Below are positions 33,807 through 44,512 of a DNA stretch of 64,000 nt, one piece after another (the first letter of the stretch is position 1; each line of letters starts with the position of its first letter). A program made the position numbers and the translations under genes. This DNA comes from Takakia lepidozioides (taxonomy: Eukaryota > Streptophyta > Takakiopsida > Takakiales > Takakiaceae), in assembly GCA_030704615.1 (NCBI GenBank), contig CM060733.1, positions 46,190,001-46,254,000 of the forward strand. The letters run 5' to 3'. The notes under the pieces were generated by a model that made no database searches, had not been told where the DNA came from, and worked only from the letters and a program-made list of their open reading frames with translations.

Positions 33807-35926
33807 CTAGTCCTCGGAAGGGCTGGGACTCCCATCTTCAAAAGGAGATATTTGCTTCTTGACTGGACTTTCCTCGTAAATATAGACTCCTGGACTGTCG
33901 TTGAGGTTCACGTCACGTATAGGTGAGCTTTGACTATCATCCAGAGGTGACAGGCTCCGACTAGCACACACAGGACTATGACTAGGGCTTGTACCATTGC
34001 CGAGGATGCTGCCAGACCGGTTGCGCTCTGCTTTGAGCAGAGGGCTGTGAGTCAAGCTCCTGCTTTTGCTTTGGGTTGATCTCTTCCACAGTTCCTCTTT
34101 TACTGGGCTATAACTCCCCCTTCTTGCTGGGGACCGGCTGCTCAATCCAGGCAAAAATACACAAAATGTAAATCGGATTGTGATCTTATACCTCTTAACC
34201 GAAGGTCACTCAAATATGGTAATTCAGGAACTGCAGCATTTGCAACTAAATTACCACAATTAAGTATCAAGTGTGGAAGGACAGACCTGTAGCTCTGACT
34301 TCTGCTGCGAGAAAGGCATTTGTGACTTCTGCTGTGACCTCTAGGAGATCGTGACCGTGAGCGCGATGGACTGCCATCATAAAGTATCAGAACTTCAGTC
34401 GTTTGTCACAAGTTTGCATCCATTAGTGAAGTACGCTGTAACAAAAAAGCTCTAAGCACTGAAACCCATGGACATATACCTGCTGGTTGGCTTGGGACTG
34501 TTGCGGCAGTTGCGTTCTATGTGCCCACGTTGGCCACACCGGTAGCATTTGTTCCTCCAGTCCCCAGCTTTACAGTCTCGAGCCCAATGGCCATCATTGC
34601 CACAGTTGTAGCAGCGCCCTGTTCCAGGTGGTGGACCTCTTCCCAGGTATTCACGGGCCCCACCAGGACCTCGAGGCCCCTGTATTCCACGCATAAATAT
34701 CAGATATTGTGTGAAACCTGTTGATATTTAGAAATGGACATCAAATTTAACACAACTGTCTGTTTCCAGCTGCTGATTCATAGAAGCAGAATCCTGGCGA
34801 GAGTGTATCACCATGTACATCGAAGAATTATAACTGTTCCATAACGTGCACTCACCTTCCTTGCAAACTCGACTATAAGACGGTTGCCATCAAAATCTTT
34901 GCCGTTCACGTAATGCCTTGCATCATCAGCATCCCGAGCATCAGTAAACTCCTGCAAATACCAACAGCTACTACCAGTTGAGGGAATAGGAACCTCCTCC
35001 ATTAAGTTTTGCAAGGCAGTAACATGACAATCACTGTGATAGACACTAATCAAAATTTTCCCTTTGCAATCGTCAGAACTCTCCACACTGCACCCAGACC
35101 AGTGACGGTGAGATGTCTCAAAGAAGCCACTAAATAGCATAATACATCAGAGTAAGCAAGACATCAGGCATGGTTTAAACTAAGTAGTGTCCTTATGAAG
35201 GATATGACAGCAACATAACAAATCTTGAGTTAAAAAGAGATAGTACACACAACGAAAGCGAAGTCGTGCTTCACATCCACGTCTCGAATTCTGCGGAAAG
35301 GTGCGTCAAAAAAGAGCAGCGCACCACGTCAAGGCATGACACGAGACACTGCGTGTCAGTGGAATCACACACCATTTTCCTTCCAACCTCGCCATTCCAT
35401 GTACGTATGTAGGCCCATTTACACAAACACAGATGCACGCCTACGATGCGCCTGTCTCCCATTTTACCTTCACGAGCATGGGCCACCAATGCCACTCTCT
35501 CACCATAGACCTCCAGGCTAGGCGAGAGCCCACCAACCTTCAACAACATCATGCAATATAATTCTTAGCCCTACCCACATCAGCCTTGGGTGGCCCTCAG
35601 AGATAGAACCCCTCATGTCTAAACACTAGCAACGACTATATCTGCGCAGATCCTCCATTACACCTTGCCGACTGTGCAACTGCAGAACTTCCAGTAAGAC
35701 ATTTAGCAACATGGAATATCATGCATAACTCGTAAGCAGGGCGAGGCGCATCCTACCTTCCATACTTGGCGAAAAGATCCTCCAAATCACGAGTCCTTGT
35801 TCGGGTCGACAGGCGACCTACATACAAACGTGTTGCACCCTCATCTCGATCATTGCGTTCACCTCGGTCACCTCTAAAGTCGCGTCGGTCGCCTCGATAA
35901 TCACCTCGATAATCAAGACGAGACAT
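33807..35926 (-). CDS. RS2Z33: RS2Z-type SR splicing factor (RRM, two zinc knuckles, RS and SP tail), complete
   Basis: RS2Z proteins are plant-specific nuclear SR proteins that act in constitutive and alternative splicing. Exons in transcript order are 35926-35757, 35290-35251, 34951-34856, 34679-34480, 34370-34287 and 34137-33807. They total 921 nt, 306 residues, with all phases consistent. The N-terminus is rich in [11 protein letters not shown]-type repeats. The RRM has RNP2 RLYVGRL (33-39) and RNP1 KHDFAFVEF (64-72). A glycine/proline linker is followed by two CCHC knuckles, C125-C128-H133-C138 ([14 protein letters not shown]) and C147-C150-H155-C160 ([14 protein letters not shown]). Then come RS dipeptides ([12 protein letters not shown]) and an acidic SP-rich end. 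Two CCHC knuckles separate RS2Z from single-knuckle RSZ. Introns inside the RRM (35291-35756 and 34952-35250) match where family members autoregulate by alternative splicing. The symbol denotes the subfamily, not a proven orthologue. Confidence 0.93.
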
Positions 35927-36820
35927 CCTGACCAGCTTCACCACGTCGTCTAGTGTAACAGAGCAAAACCAGAACAATTATGTAAGCACATTAAGAAGTA
36001 CAGACTGTCGTTCAACAATCTCACCCATCAAAAGCTTTGCCTCCTCAATATGGAACGTCCTCAAACCAACACATTTGAGGCAAGATATGATACTTCTATC
36101 AGAGCTGCAAGACATTATGCTCTCCATGCACGTACGGCCATTGGCAGGGTAGACCAAACTCAACCTGAACAAGGCCTCCGATGGATACACATTCTTGCTA
36201 CTACTACCTTATGACAAGTTAAATTCACGAAGTTCGAATAGCTTGCTCAGAACAATGCAACAGCATCTGTTCAGTTCACGGCAAAGGCCATCCTGTCACT
36301 TTCCTCCTCCACAAATTCACAAAATTCCAGATATCTACACAACTGACTAGGCCCAAGCAATTTGCGGCCAACACAGTCAAAATCCCGCAGGTCGCATCCA
36401 GATGCATCCCACTCTTACGAATTTCAATGTAATTTGATCGGTTTTCCCGTCAACTACCATCGTCTGTGCCTCGACTACACTTCACTCATGCTGCTGCCTC
36501 CTTACATGCTGCTCAATTGAGCCCTAAATGACTCTCGATCGACACTCTCTCCTATCCCACACTAAGCCAAGATCACATCCACATCCCCGCAACATGTCGA
36601 CGACTCACCTGACGCACTGCACTCGAATTGTTGAGAAGCGAGGCCGATGCAAAGCAGCTCCAGCAACAAGGCCGCCATAGCCCCGAGCTTGCTTCCTGCA
36701 ACTGCCCGCCTCGCATCTCCACCGTCCAAACGTGGGCATCCAACGACCTTCGGTCATTTTCGGGGAACAAAGAGAAAAACAGTTGAGTTGTGGCATTTCT
36801 AGTTACCTGCCATTGATCAC

Positions 36821-36890
36821 CTATCCATCCATCCATCCACCTATCTCTCTACGTAATTATCATCCATCCATCAGCAAGTTCATCCATCCA
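36821..36890. repeat. (CATC)n microsatellite patches
   Basis: Three runs of CCATCCATCCATC separated by short spacers, in the shared upstream region of RS2Z and TIM9. Confidence 0.8.
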
Positions 36891-36902
36891 TGACGATCCC
36901 CC

Positions 36903-36914
36903 AACCCTAACCCT
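36903..36914 (+). promoter_or_regulatory. Telo-box in the RS2Z/TIM9 intergenic region
   Basis: AACCCTAACCCT lies 56 bp upstream of the TIM9 start codon and about 980 bp upstream of the RS2Z start. AAACCCTAA-type telo-boxes are common near the start of plant translation-machinery and organelle-biogenesis genes. A role for this site is inferred from sequence and position only. Confidence 0.5.
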
Positions 36915-36969
36915 ATTTTTTGGTGCTCCCTCTCGAGTCTGCATTCGAAGGGACAGAAGTTAGAGAGCT

Positions 36970-37928
36970 ATGGAGGCAGGCGATCTGGAGGGGCTTGAGG
37001 AGGCGGACCAGCAACGCATGTTGACTATGATCGATCACCTGCAAGTCCGTGACAGGTCCCTTCCCTCCGCATTCTGCTTTTGTCCTGGCTAGAAATTCTT
37101 CTCGAGTTGTAGGAATATGAAATTGCGAGTTGACGGTTCGGCCCTCCCATTGATTGCTATGCAGTAGATCAGTAGAGCCGTCTGTATGAGAATTCATGTG
37201 TGGTTCGGGTGGGTTCTCGTTGATTTCTCACACTTCTGTCTGTTCTATCAAGTTACAGTTCCGACTCCTGGCTGAATCCTCTCCCACGCTTTCCGTTTAC
37301 TGAGCCACGCCTCTTAGAGCAGCCCGGTGCCGCGCACTTGTAATTAGCTTACAGGTATTAGAGATCTTAGTTGGTTTTCCCTCTTATCAAGAACTAGGCC
37401 GTGGGCCCTTGCTTGTACAAACGAAGTTTTTGAAATTTCTGTGAATAGAGTTCAAGCAAAAGCACAAGCAACAGCACGTCTGAACTGGCTGGATTTCTGT
37501 CACGATTGAGACTGAAGAGAGAGAGAATCATAATAAGTATCTGTCTGACGCTAATGCGTTGAAGCTAGTGTTTTGACTAGACATTGCTGAATTGTAATGG
37601 TAACTAAGCAGTGCAGTCGACTTAACGTTTTGTGGTGGAGGAGCAAAATTTGCGGGTTTCTTTTTTTTCCTCTCGGTTGGGGCTCTGGACGGAGACATGC
37701 TTATGTATGTTGGTGATGGGGGTTGTCATTGGGGGAGGCAGCTTGAAGATGTACAATTCACTGGTAGAGAGATGCTTCTGTAATTGTGTGGAGAATTTCC
37801 GAAGGAAGAGTCTGGACAAACAAGAGGAGACCTGTGTACGGAGATGTGCTGAAAAGTACTTGAAGCATTCCATGCGCGTCAGTATGCGCTTTGCAGAGCT
37901 CAACCAGGCCAGCCCTACCCCTGATTAG
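36970..37928 (+). CDS. TIM9: Mitochondrial intermembrane-space chaperone Tim9, complete
   Basis: Tim9 forms a hexameric ring with Tim10 that escorts hydrophobic carrier precursors through the mitochondrial intermembrane space to the TIM22 complex. Two exons, 36970-37055 and 37742-37928, splice in frame to 90 residues (Arabidopsis Tim9 is about 93). The first exon ends at GACAG before gtccct. The second starts after a GGCAG acceptor. The twin CX3C motif is C40-x3-C44 and C60-x3-C64 (CFCNC and CVRRC). The family core is clear in LKMYNSLVERC, KQEETCVRRCAEKYLKHSMR and FAELNQ. The first CX3C loop contains an additional cysteine (C42), so five cysteines are present instead of four. The gene is divergent from RS2Z, with a telo-box between them. 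Confidence 0.95.
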
Positions 37929-39330
37929 GTGAAGGCAGTGTACGATATTTGACACATTCCCCCATGCTGAGGATATGAATGTTGTCTGGTGCAGTAGCGG
38001 CACACATTGCCATTGCAAATCCTAAGGATGTGTGCTAGTGCACTAGAAAAACTTGGATGCATACCTTACTATCTTCCACCTGAGATCCTAACTAGATCCT
38101 AATTAATGAATGGTGCATTGTTATGATGCACTAGAGGCCAGCAAGGGAACCAGTGAGGTGGGAATAGGTATGTCATCCAGCAAGTAATTCTTTTTATGCT
38201 GTCCTGACTAATGCAAACAAATCTTTGAGATTCTACTGTGGCAGTCTATACGATGTCCTTAAGAATCTGTTGTTGCATGATGTTGGAATGCATGCCAGGT
38301 TGCTTTGTGAGGATTGCAAGGGCTGTCTTTGCATCCTTGCTGAGCTTATAGTGAAGAAAGCACAAAGCTGTTGTTATAGTATTCGTGATGGGCTGTCTCT
38401 TGGCATTGACCCCAATCTTTATCAAAATAAACCACCTGATGACTCCACTTAAACCCACTATTATATAAAGTTGATATTCATGATTGCCATTGCAAGGTGA
38501 CAGAGAGTACACACAACACACCACCACCTGAGCCCTGCTCCCATTGAAGTACATCTCTTGTGAGATCTCATTCCCTATTTCTTGATCTTTGTCCTAAGGC
38601 TCTATACACACCAACTTTCGTCCCTATGATAATTACACATGTTGAGACTAAGACCGGTACCAAGAAAGTGAAATTGAGGTGTTTAGTGTTTACCTACATG
38701 GTACTTGCATATCTTCTTAGAGAATTTAGCAGTGTTGGGACTAGGCATATAGCCTATACCATTGTGGCTTTAGTTGAGCGATCACTGCTGCTATCTTGTC
38801 CTATGTGCTCATAAGAAAGAAGATGGCAGATGTTTCCACGAGTCTTTTGCTTGCAAACGTGATTGCAATTGAGGCTAATGCCCCCTGAATCCTGATCTTC
38901 CACAATATGGGAAAGCTTCCATGTGCAGCAAAAAACCCAGAATGTTCAAGACATCAATCATGTCTATCTTGCATGGTTCAATGTTGAAGTCCTGCAGGTG
39001 ACTGCTCTGGGCAGTGCCGTGGCTTTGCATTTGCTTGCAAGAGCCCAAATGAAAATCTGCGTGTACAGATAAATGTCCGACCCACGAATTCACCATATTT
39101 TTGTAGATTGTTCTGGTCGAAAAATGTCCTGTGTTTAGTAGGGTGTTTACAGCACTTGCTAACACTTAAAACCGTCAGCTGTAACTGCCATATAGTGAGC
39201 ACTGTATGAAGCAGCACTGATCCCATCTTCACTCATTCCCTGCTTTAGTCAGACGCAATTGTGGGCTGACCTCCCACCTACGCTGGGTAGACCCCACTAC
39301 CATTTCTTGAGGATATGCCACAGGAAATGC
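37929..39330. other. Gene-free stretch between TIM9 and PPR locus 3
   Basis: No recognised coding frame. The segment 39255-39330 belongs to the 3' flank shared with locus 2 (compare 16690-16800). Confidence 0.5.
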
Positions 39331-39332
39331 CC

Positions 39333-42296
39333 TCAACAGTACATCATGGTCAATATTCTAAGGAAATGGTGGATGGAGTGAGTAGCTACACAGATCAAAG
39401 ACTGAAGCAAGACACTCAACCCTTTCCAGAAAAACATCATTTTACCAGTAATCCCAACAATCGCTCGACCAACAAGCATTGAGATGAACTTGGTGGAGGT
39501 GTGGCAGTCACCACACACCCAAAGATTCTTGATGACACGGCGTCCTAGGGGCCGTGCTAATCAGCCCAAAACCAATGGCCAGATTCTCACTGTGGTGGCC
39601 AAGAGAAAATTCCTTTTGCTCCTCCCCCACATTATGCGTGTGTCAGGCACATACCCTGCATCCTTCATCTGCCCAGACAACCTTCTCAGCTCAGCATGGA
39701 CTTCCTGAAACTTGGGATGCAACTTGTCATCTACAATAAAACTGTGCACCCTGTTGCCGACCTCAATGCAGCAGCGACCTGGATCCTTTCCACCCCTCTG
39801 AGCTCCATCATTTTTCTCACCTTCGCACCATCATCCCACCTGCCAGCTGCAGCATAGATGTTTGATAGCAACACATAAGTCGCAGCGTCCTGTTCATCCC
39901 ATTTGAGAATAGATGTTGCCGCACGTTCAGCCATCTCCACATTGCAATGGATTCTGCAGGCACCGAGCAAGGCCCTCCAAACCATAGCATCTGGTTTCAT
40001 TGGCATTTTGTTAATGAAGTCCTCTGCCTCATCCAATAGCCCCGCACGGCCAAGAAGGTCCACCATGGAGACAAAGTGCTGCACTGCTGGAGTGATGCCA
40101 TGATCTTGACTCAGGGCGTCGAAGTAGTATTTGCCTTCATCCACGAGGCCAGCATGGCTACAGGCAGAGAGAACACACAGAAAAGTGATACTGTCCAGCT
40201 TCAAGCCTTCCATTTGCATCTCTTCCAATAGTTGCAGGGCCTCCATATCATAACCATGCTGGGCATATCCTGCGATCATTGAGTTCCAGGACACCACATC
40301 TCGTTTGGCCATATGGTTGAACACTCCCTTTGCATCCTCGATGCTCCCACATTTGGAATACATGTCCACGAGGGTATTGTTCAGAATGACATCTGGTACA
40401 ATCCCAGCTTTGATGATGTCACCATGGACCTCTTTGCCCTTTTCCAGGGCTGCCAGGCTCGCACACGAATTGCAAACGCAAATAAATGTGACTTGGTCGG
40501 GCTTGACCCCTTCCTGCATCATTTGCTGGTAGGTCTCCAAAGCCTCCATCCTGCGCCCCTGCTGTGCATATCCTGCAATCATCACATTCCACGACACCAC
40601 ATCTCGTTCAGCCATATTGTCGAACACTACCTTTGCATCCTCAATGCAGCCACATTTGGCATACATGTCCACAAGGGTACTGTTCAGATTGACATCTGGT
40701 ACAATTCCAGCCTTGACGATGTGACCATGGACCTCTTTACCCTTCTCCAGGGCTGCCAGGCTTGCACACGCATTGCAGACGGAAACAAACGTAATGCAGT
40801 TGGGCTTCACTCTTTCCTGCATCATTTGCTCATAGGACTTCAAAGCCTCCATCCCACACCCATGCTGTGCATATCCTGCGATCATTGAGTTCCACGACAC
40901 CGCGTCTCGTAAGGCCATGTGGTTGAACACTCCCTTTGCATCTTCAATGCTCCCACATTTGGCATACATGTCCACAAGGGTATTGTTCAGAATGACATCT
41001 GGTATAATTCCAGCTTTGATCATGTCACCATGGACCTCTCTGCCCTTTTCCAGGGCTGCCAAGCTCGCACATGCATTGCAAACGCAAACGAACGTGATGT
41101 GGTTGGGCCTCACTCCTTCCTGCATCATTTGCTCATAGGTCTTCAAAGCCTCCATCCCACACCCATGCTGCACATATCCTGCAATCATAGCACTCCAGGA
41201 CACCACATTCCGTTCAGCCATATGGTTGAACACTTCCTTTGCATTCTTGAAGCAGCCACATTTGGCATACATGTCCACAAGGGTATTGTTCAGAATGACA
41301 TCTGGTACAATACCAGCTTTGACAATGTCACCATGGACCTCTTTGCCCTTTTCCAGGGCTGCAAGGCTCGCACACGCATTGCAAATGCAAACAAATGTGA
41401 CATGGTCAGGCTTCACCCCTTCCCTCGCCATTTGTTCATAAATCTCCAAAGCCTCCATCCCACACCCATGCTGGGCATATCCTGTGATCATTGCGTTCCA
41501 TGACACCACATCTCGTTCGGCCATATTGTCAAACACTCCCTTTGCATCCATGATGCTCCCGCCTTTGGCATACATTTTCATAAGCGCAGTGTTCAGAATG
41601 ACATCTGGTACAATTCCAGCTTTGATGATGTCACGATGGACCTCTTTGCCTTTTTCCAGGGCTCCCAGGCTCGCGCACGCATTGCTAACGCAAACGAACG
41701 TGATGTGGTTGGGCTTCACACCTCCCCCTATCATTTGCTCATATGTCTCCAAGGCATTCTTACCACATCCATGCATGTTAAATCCCGCCATCATAATATT
41801 CCACGAGATCAAACTGCGTTGAGGCATTTTGTTGAACACTTTGTGAGCATCAAGGATGCTCCCGCACTTGACATACATGTTCACAAGGGTGTTGTGTAGA
41901 AAAACGTTTGGTTTGAATCCACTTTGGATAATGTGAGCATGCACCTGCTTTCCAGATTCCAGGCCTTTCATATTGATGCACTTACGCAAGAGACACACAT
42001 AAGTATCTGAATCTGCTGAAATGCCTCCTTGGTTTAAAGTCTGTAAAGTGTCTTTGAGTTGCCCTGCCTCACATAGCATCCTCACATGCCCAGAAGTGCC
42101 AGAAGTCGCATTGTGGACTCCCTCTCTTGGTCCTCTTTTGGAAGCTGTGGTCATGGTTGAGGTGCCTGATTTTATCAACTGTGCCGCCGCCACTGCTTCC
42201 AGTTGACTATCTACCCATGCAGGTTTCTTGTTGCTATCGACCCACAGGGAATCATAGGTAGTTTTGTGCTTGAAATCCGGCCCTCTTGAATGAATC
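39333..42296 (-). pseudogene. OSB PDF half-module fused to PLS-class PPR protein, locus 3, C-terminus broken
   Basis: The exon starts after a GGGTCCAG acceptor at 42296 with IHSRGPDFKHKTTYDSLWVD, the second half of an OSB PDF motif. It reads without a stop into an intact PPR frame that ends at 39731. The array has six P-L-S triplets of about 101 residues (period 303 bp), for example VVSWNAMITGYAQHGCGMEA and DMYAKCGSIEDAKGVF. These are followed by P2-L2-S2 and E domains (VWRALLGACRIHCNVEMAER). A 1-nt loss near 39795 (after LRGV) breaks the frame at the end of the E region. The E+ and DYW parts continue in other frames (39561-39749, 39333-39518). About 53 bp covering the residues between GRAIV and the final GDYW are missing, so the DYW zinc and terminal residues are lost. 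An 850-residue OSB-PPR-E protein could still be made. No start codon is seen in this exon; it would have to come from upstream exons. Confidence 0.85.
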
Positions 42297-42527
42297 TGGA
42301 CCCAAACTCTATCCCTGCTCCCTCAGCTATTCCTGCCGCTGCACAATGCATAGATCCTTGCCAGCAGCTGACAACGACAGCCTAGATTTGTTCTAGCAAA
42401 CACCCCAACCCTACCTATCACACACTAGTTCCTATGCCGAATTGCTCCCAAGACCTTAAAAATGAGAGGATGACTATTTCCAAGAAAGCTCTGATGCCTG
42501 TTGTTGTCTAATCTAACAGGCATTCAC

Positions 42528-43500
42528 CTTTTTGTCTCGATTGTCCCACCATTGGTTGGTGTTTGAAAAATATTCCTTCCAAAGCTTCTCCTCATCTCTG
42601 TTATCTGTCTTTGGATACTTTCCTGTTGCCACATCGGCAGTAACATGTCAAAATCAATCCAAACCGCCATATAGATCCACCCAGCGAGCTACCTTGCAAA
42701 AGTCAACCTGGAAAATTAGGGACAACACTGATAAGAAGGCAACACAGGCTGAAATGTGTTGAAGAAGGTGCCCTCACCACATTGTCCTTGACCTTGTGTC
42801 ATGAAAGCAGCTAGCTTCTCTTTCACCCACGGAGAATTCAACCGACCATCAACCCAAAAGGACCTCTTGTGTGTGCTGCTTGTGTCTGTAGTCAGGTGAT
42901 CTCGGATTGGTCTGTGAGAACCACCACGGTGCAGCCGAGCAGCCAGAGACTTGAGCATGGCCTCCTAAGACCAAGCTGACCCTCCCAAGTACCTTGTACA
43001 CACCAGGAAGAATAGCAAATCATATTACTGACAGGAAGAGCCCACATTCTCGGAACAGACGAACTCCGTCACATCCAACATGAAAGAAAGCCACACCTTG
43101 CGATTGCGGTTGTCCCACCATTGTGAAGGATCTTTAAAAACCTCATGCCGCCGCTGCTCCATGCTCCACGGTAGATCTTCGTGTCCAGAAATCCGACAGC
43201 ATCAGCATTTTTGAGAAGTTCCTTTAGGGAGGAGTGCTGATGAGCTTTCAACAACATTGATACAAGTCACTTTGTGCTCCATTGCTGCTACTGTCCGTAG
43301 CTGTGGTTGTTCTTCCTGAGTAGGGCATGAAAGTAGGATGCACGAGGTCCAATCCAATCCACACAATATGATCATACAAGAGTTCAGTCAAACTCCCTCC
43401 GACTCCTCCACATCCTACAGGAAGCGAGCTCACCATGTCAAGGCTGCTGTCGCACCATTGTGAACGATCGTTAAAGAATCCCTGCCGGCGCTGTTCCATG
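42528..43500 (-). pseudogene. OSB PDF-motif exons upstream of PPR locus 3
   Basis: Three PDF modules can be read on the minus strand. The proximal one ends at 42528 with DEEKLWKEYFSNTNQWWDNR then DKK and a good donor (AAG before gtgaat). Phase 0 splicing to 42296 yields WWDNRDKKIHSRGPDFKHK, a standard OSB motif. The middle module has FKDPSQWWDNRNRK (about 43130-43085). Its second half (about 42900-42800) begins RSPDYRHKQHTQEVL and continues VDGRLNSPWVKEKLA after an apparent 1-nt insertion. The distal module is degenerate (MEQRRQGFFNDRSQWCDSSL, about 43500-43440). No OB-fold (ssDNA-binding) domain was recognised further upstream. Residual function depends on splicing around the damaged middle exon. 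Confidence 0.65.
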
Positions 43501-43935
43501 CTCCAGCGTCCACCTATGCACCAGATACACCAATTATCGGCCTTGTCTCACGATCCCTCTGCGCATTGCCAATTGGGATGCCGCTTTCAGCTCCACAGCC
43601 CAGCCCTTCAATCCTTCAAAGCTTCAATCCTTAACCCCTGCAATCCTGAAAGCCTTGCTGCCCAAAATTATCTGGATATGATCTGTTCTTTTTCTGGTAT
43701 TCTCGAAAGGTTCTGTGTATTGCGTTTAAGTTGTATGCTGCGCGAGTTGCATGAGCTCTGCGATGTAGACAGGGATGGAATCGTGTTTTGGGCATCAATC
43801 CGCAAACTTTCAAGTGCACACTGCACACCAGGGGATTAGATCTTGTGGGTTATATGGCTGGCTTTCCACAACATTCCTGCAAGTTAGTCGAGGGCTCTAT
43901 CTGAAGCAGCACCACCAGAAACGTACAAATAAATA

Positions 43936-44104
43936 AATATAGACGCCTCCCCAGGGGAGCGTAACTTATAGTGTCTCTTCACCACAAGGGCTACTGCCTT
44001 CCAGCTCCAAGGTGGACACCTTCATGACACACCAGACTGTGGTTTGAACCCACAACCACATCCATCATGGTATGTGCCCATTACCACTGGGCTACATGCT
44101 GGCC
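43936..44104 (-). repeat. tRNA-derived SINE-like element, family A copy 2
   Basis: Homologous to 3762-3928 along its length. On the minus strand it has A box TAGCCCAGTGGTAATGG and B box GGGTTCAAACC. Some bases are closer to the tRNA consensus than in copy 1. Confidence 0.7.
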
Positions 44105-44394
44105 TAGCGTCATGCAGTGCAGCCCAAAGATGCTCTTCTGAAGGAGCAAACAAGAAATGAGGGAGGAACTGTGACAGAATGTTTCATTCACACCTAAAAA
44201 GTAGGCTAGATGCCTGAGGAAATTGGCGGCTAAAAGGGTAATTGTAAGCCTTAGTGCATAGAAGTAGAATGTTATTTTGCTAACGGCTGCAAGTAGTGCA
44301 ATTAAAGATGATAGCGACTGCTCACAATTCAGGCCCTTGAGGAGGGGGAAAAATTAACCCCCTTTCAGATAAGCCATTAGGTACACAGGTGGGA

Positions 44395-44512
44395 ACATCA
44401 CCGCCAGACCAACCGGTCACGAACAATCCATGCACCAGGCAGGGCAGCGGGTTTGAACCCCGAACCACCTGGGCGACACACTGTGCACTTATCAGCTGAG
44501 CTACCAGCTGAG
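44395..44512 (-). repeat. tRNA-derived SINE-like element, family B
   Basis: On the minus strand GGTAGCTCAGCTGATAAG is an almost canonical tRNA A box. TTCGGGGTTCAAACCCGC, about 45 nt later, is a canonical B box. The acceptor stem does not close, so it is read as a SINE head or tRNA pseudogene rather than a functional tRNA. Confidence 0.6.

Noticed and set aside
37632-37741. Extended TIM9 N-terminus from the open frame upstream of exon 2
   Set aside because: The upstream part lacks similarity to Tim9, whereas exon 36970-37055 supplies the expected N-terminus (MIDHLQVRD) with correct splice sites and phase.
40313-41899. Long plus-strand open frames across PPR locus 3
   Set aside because: They are antisense shadows of the PPR repeats; their repeated peptides (HVHKGIVQNDIWYN) mirror the triplets and match no protein family.
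44395-44512. Functional tRNA gene
   Set aside because: A and B boxes are good but the acceptor stem and anticodon arm do not form a normal cloverleaf, so a SINE or pseudogene is more likely.
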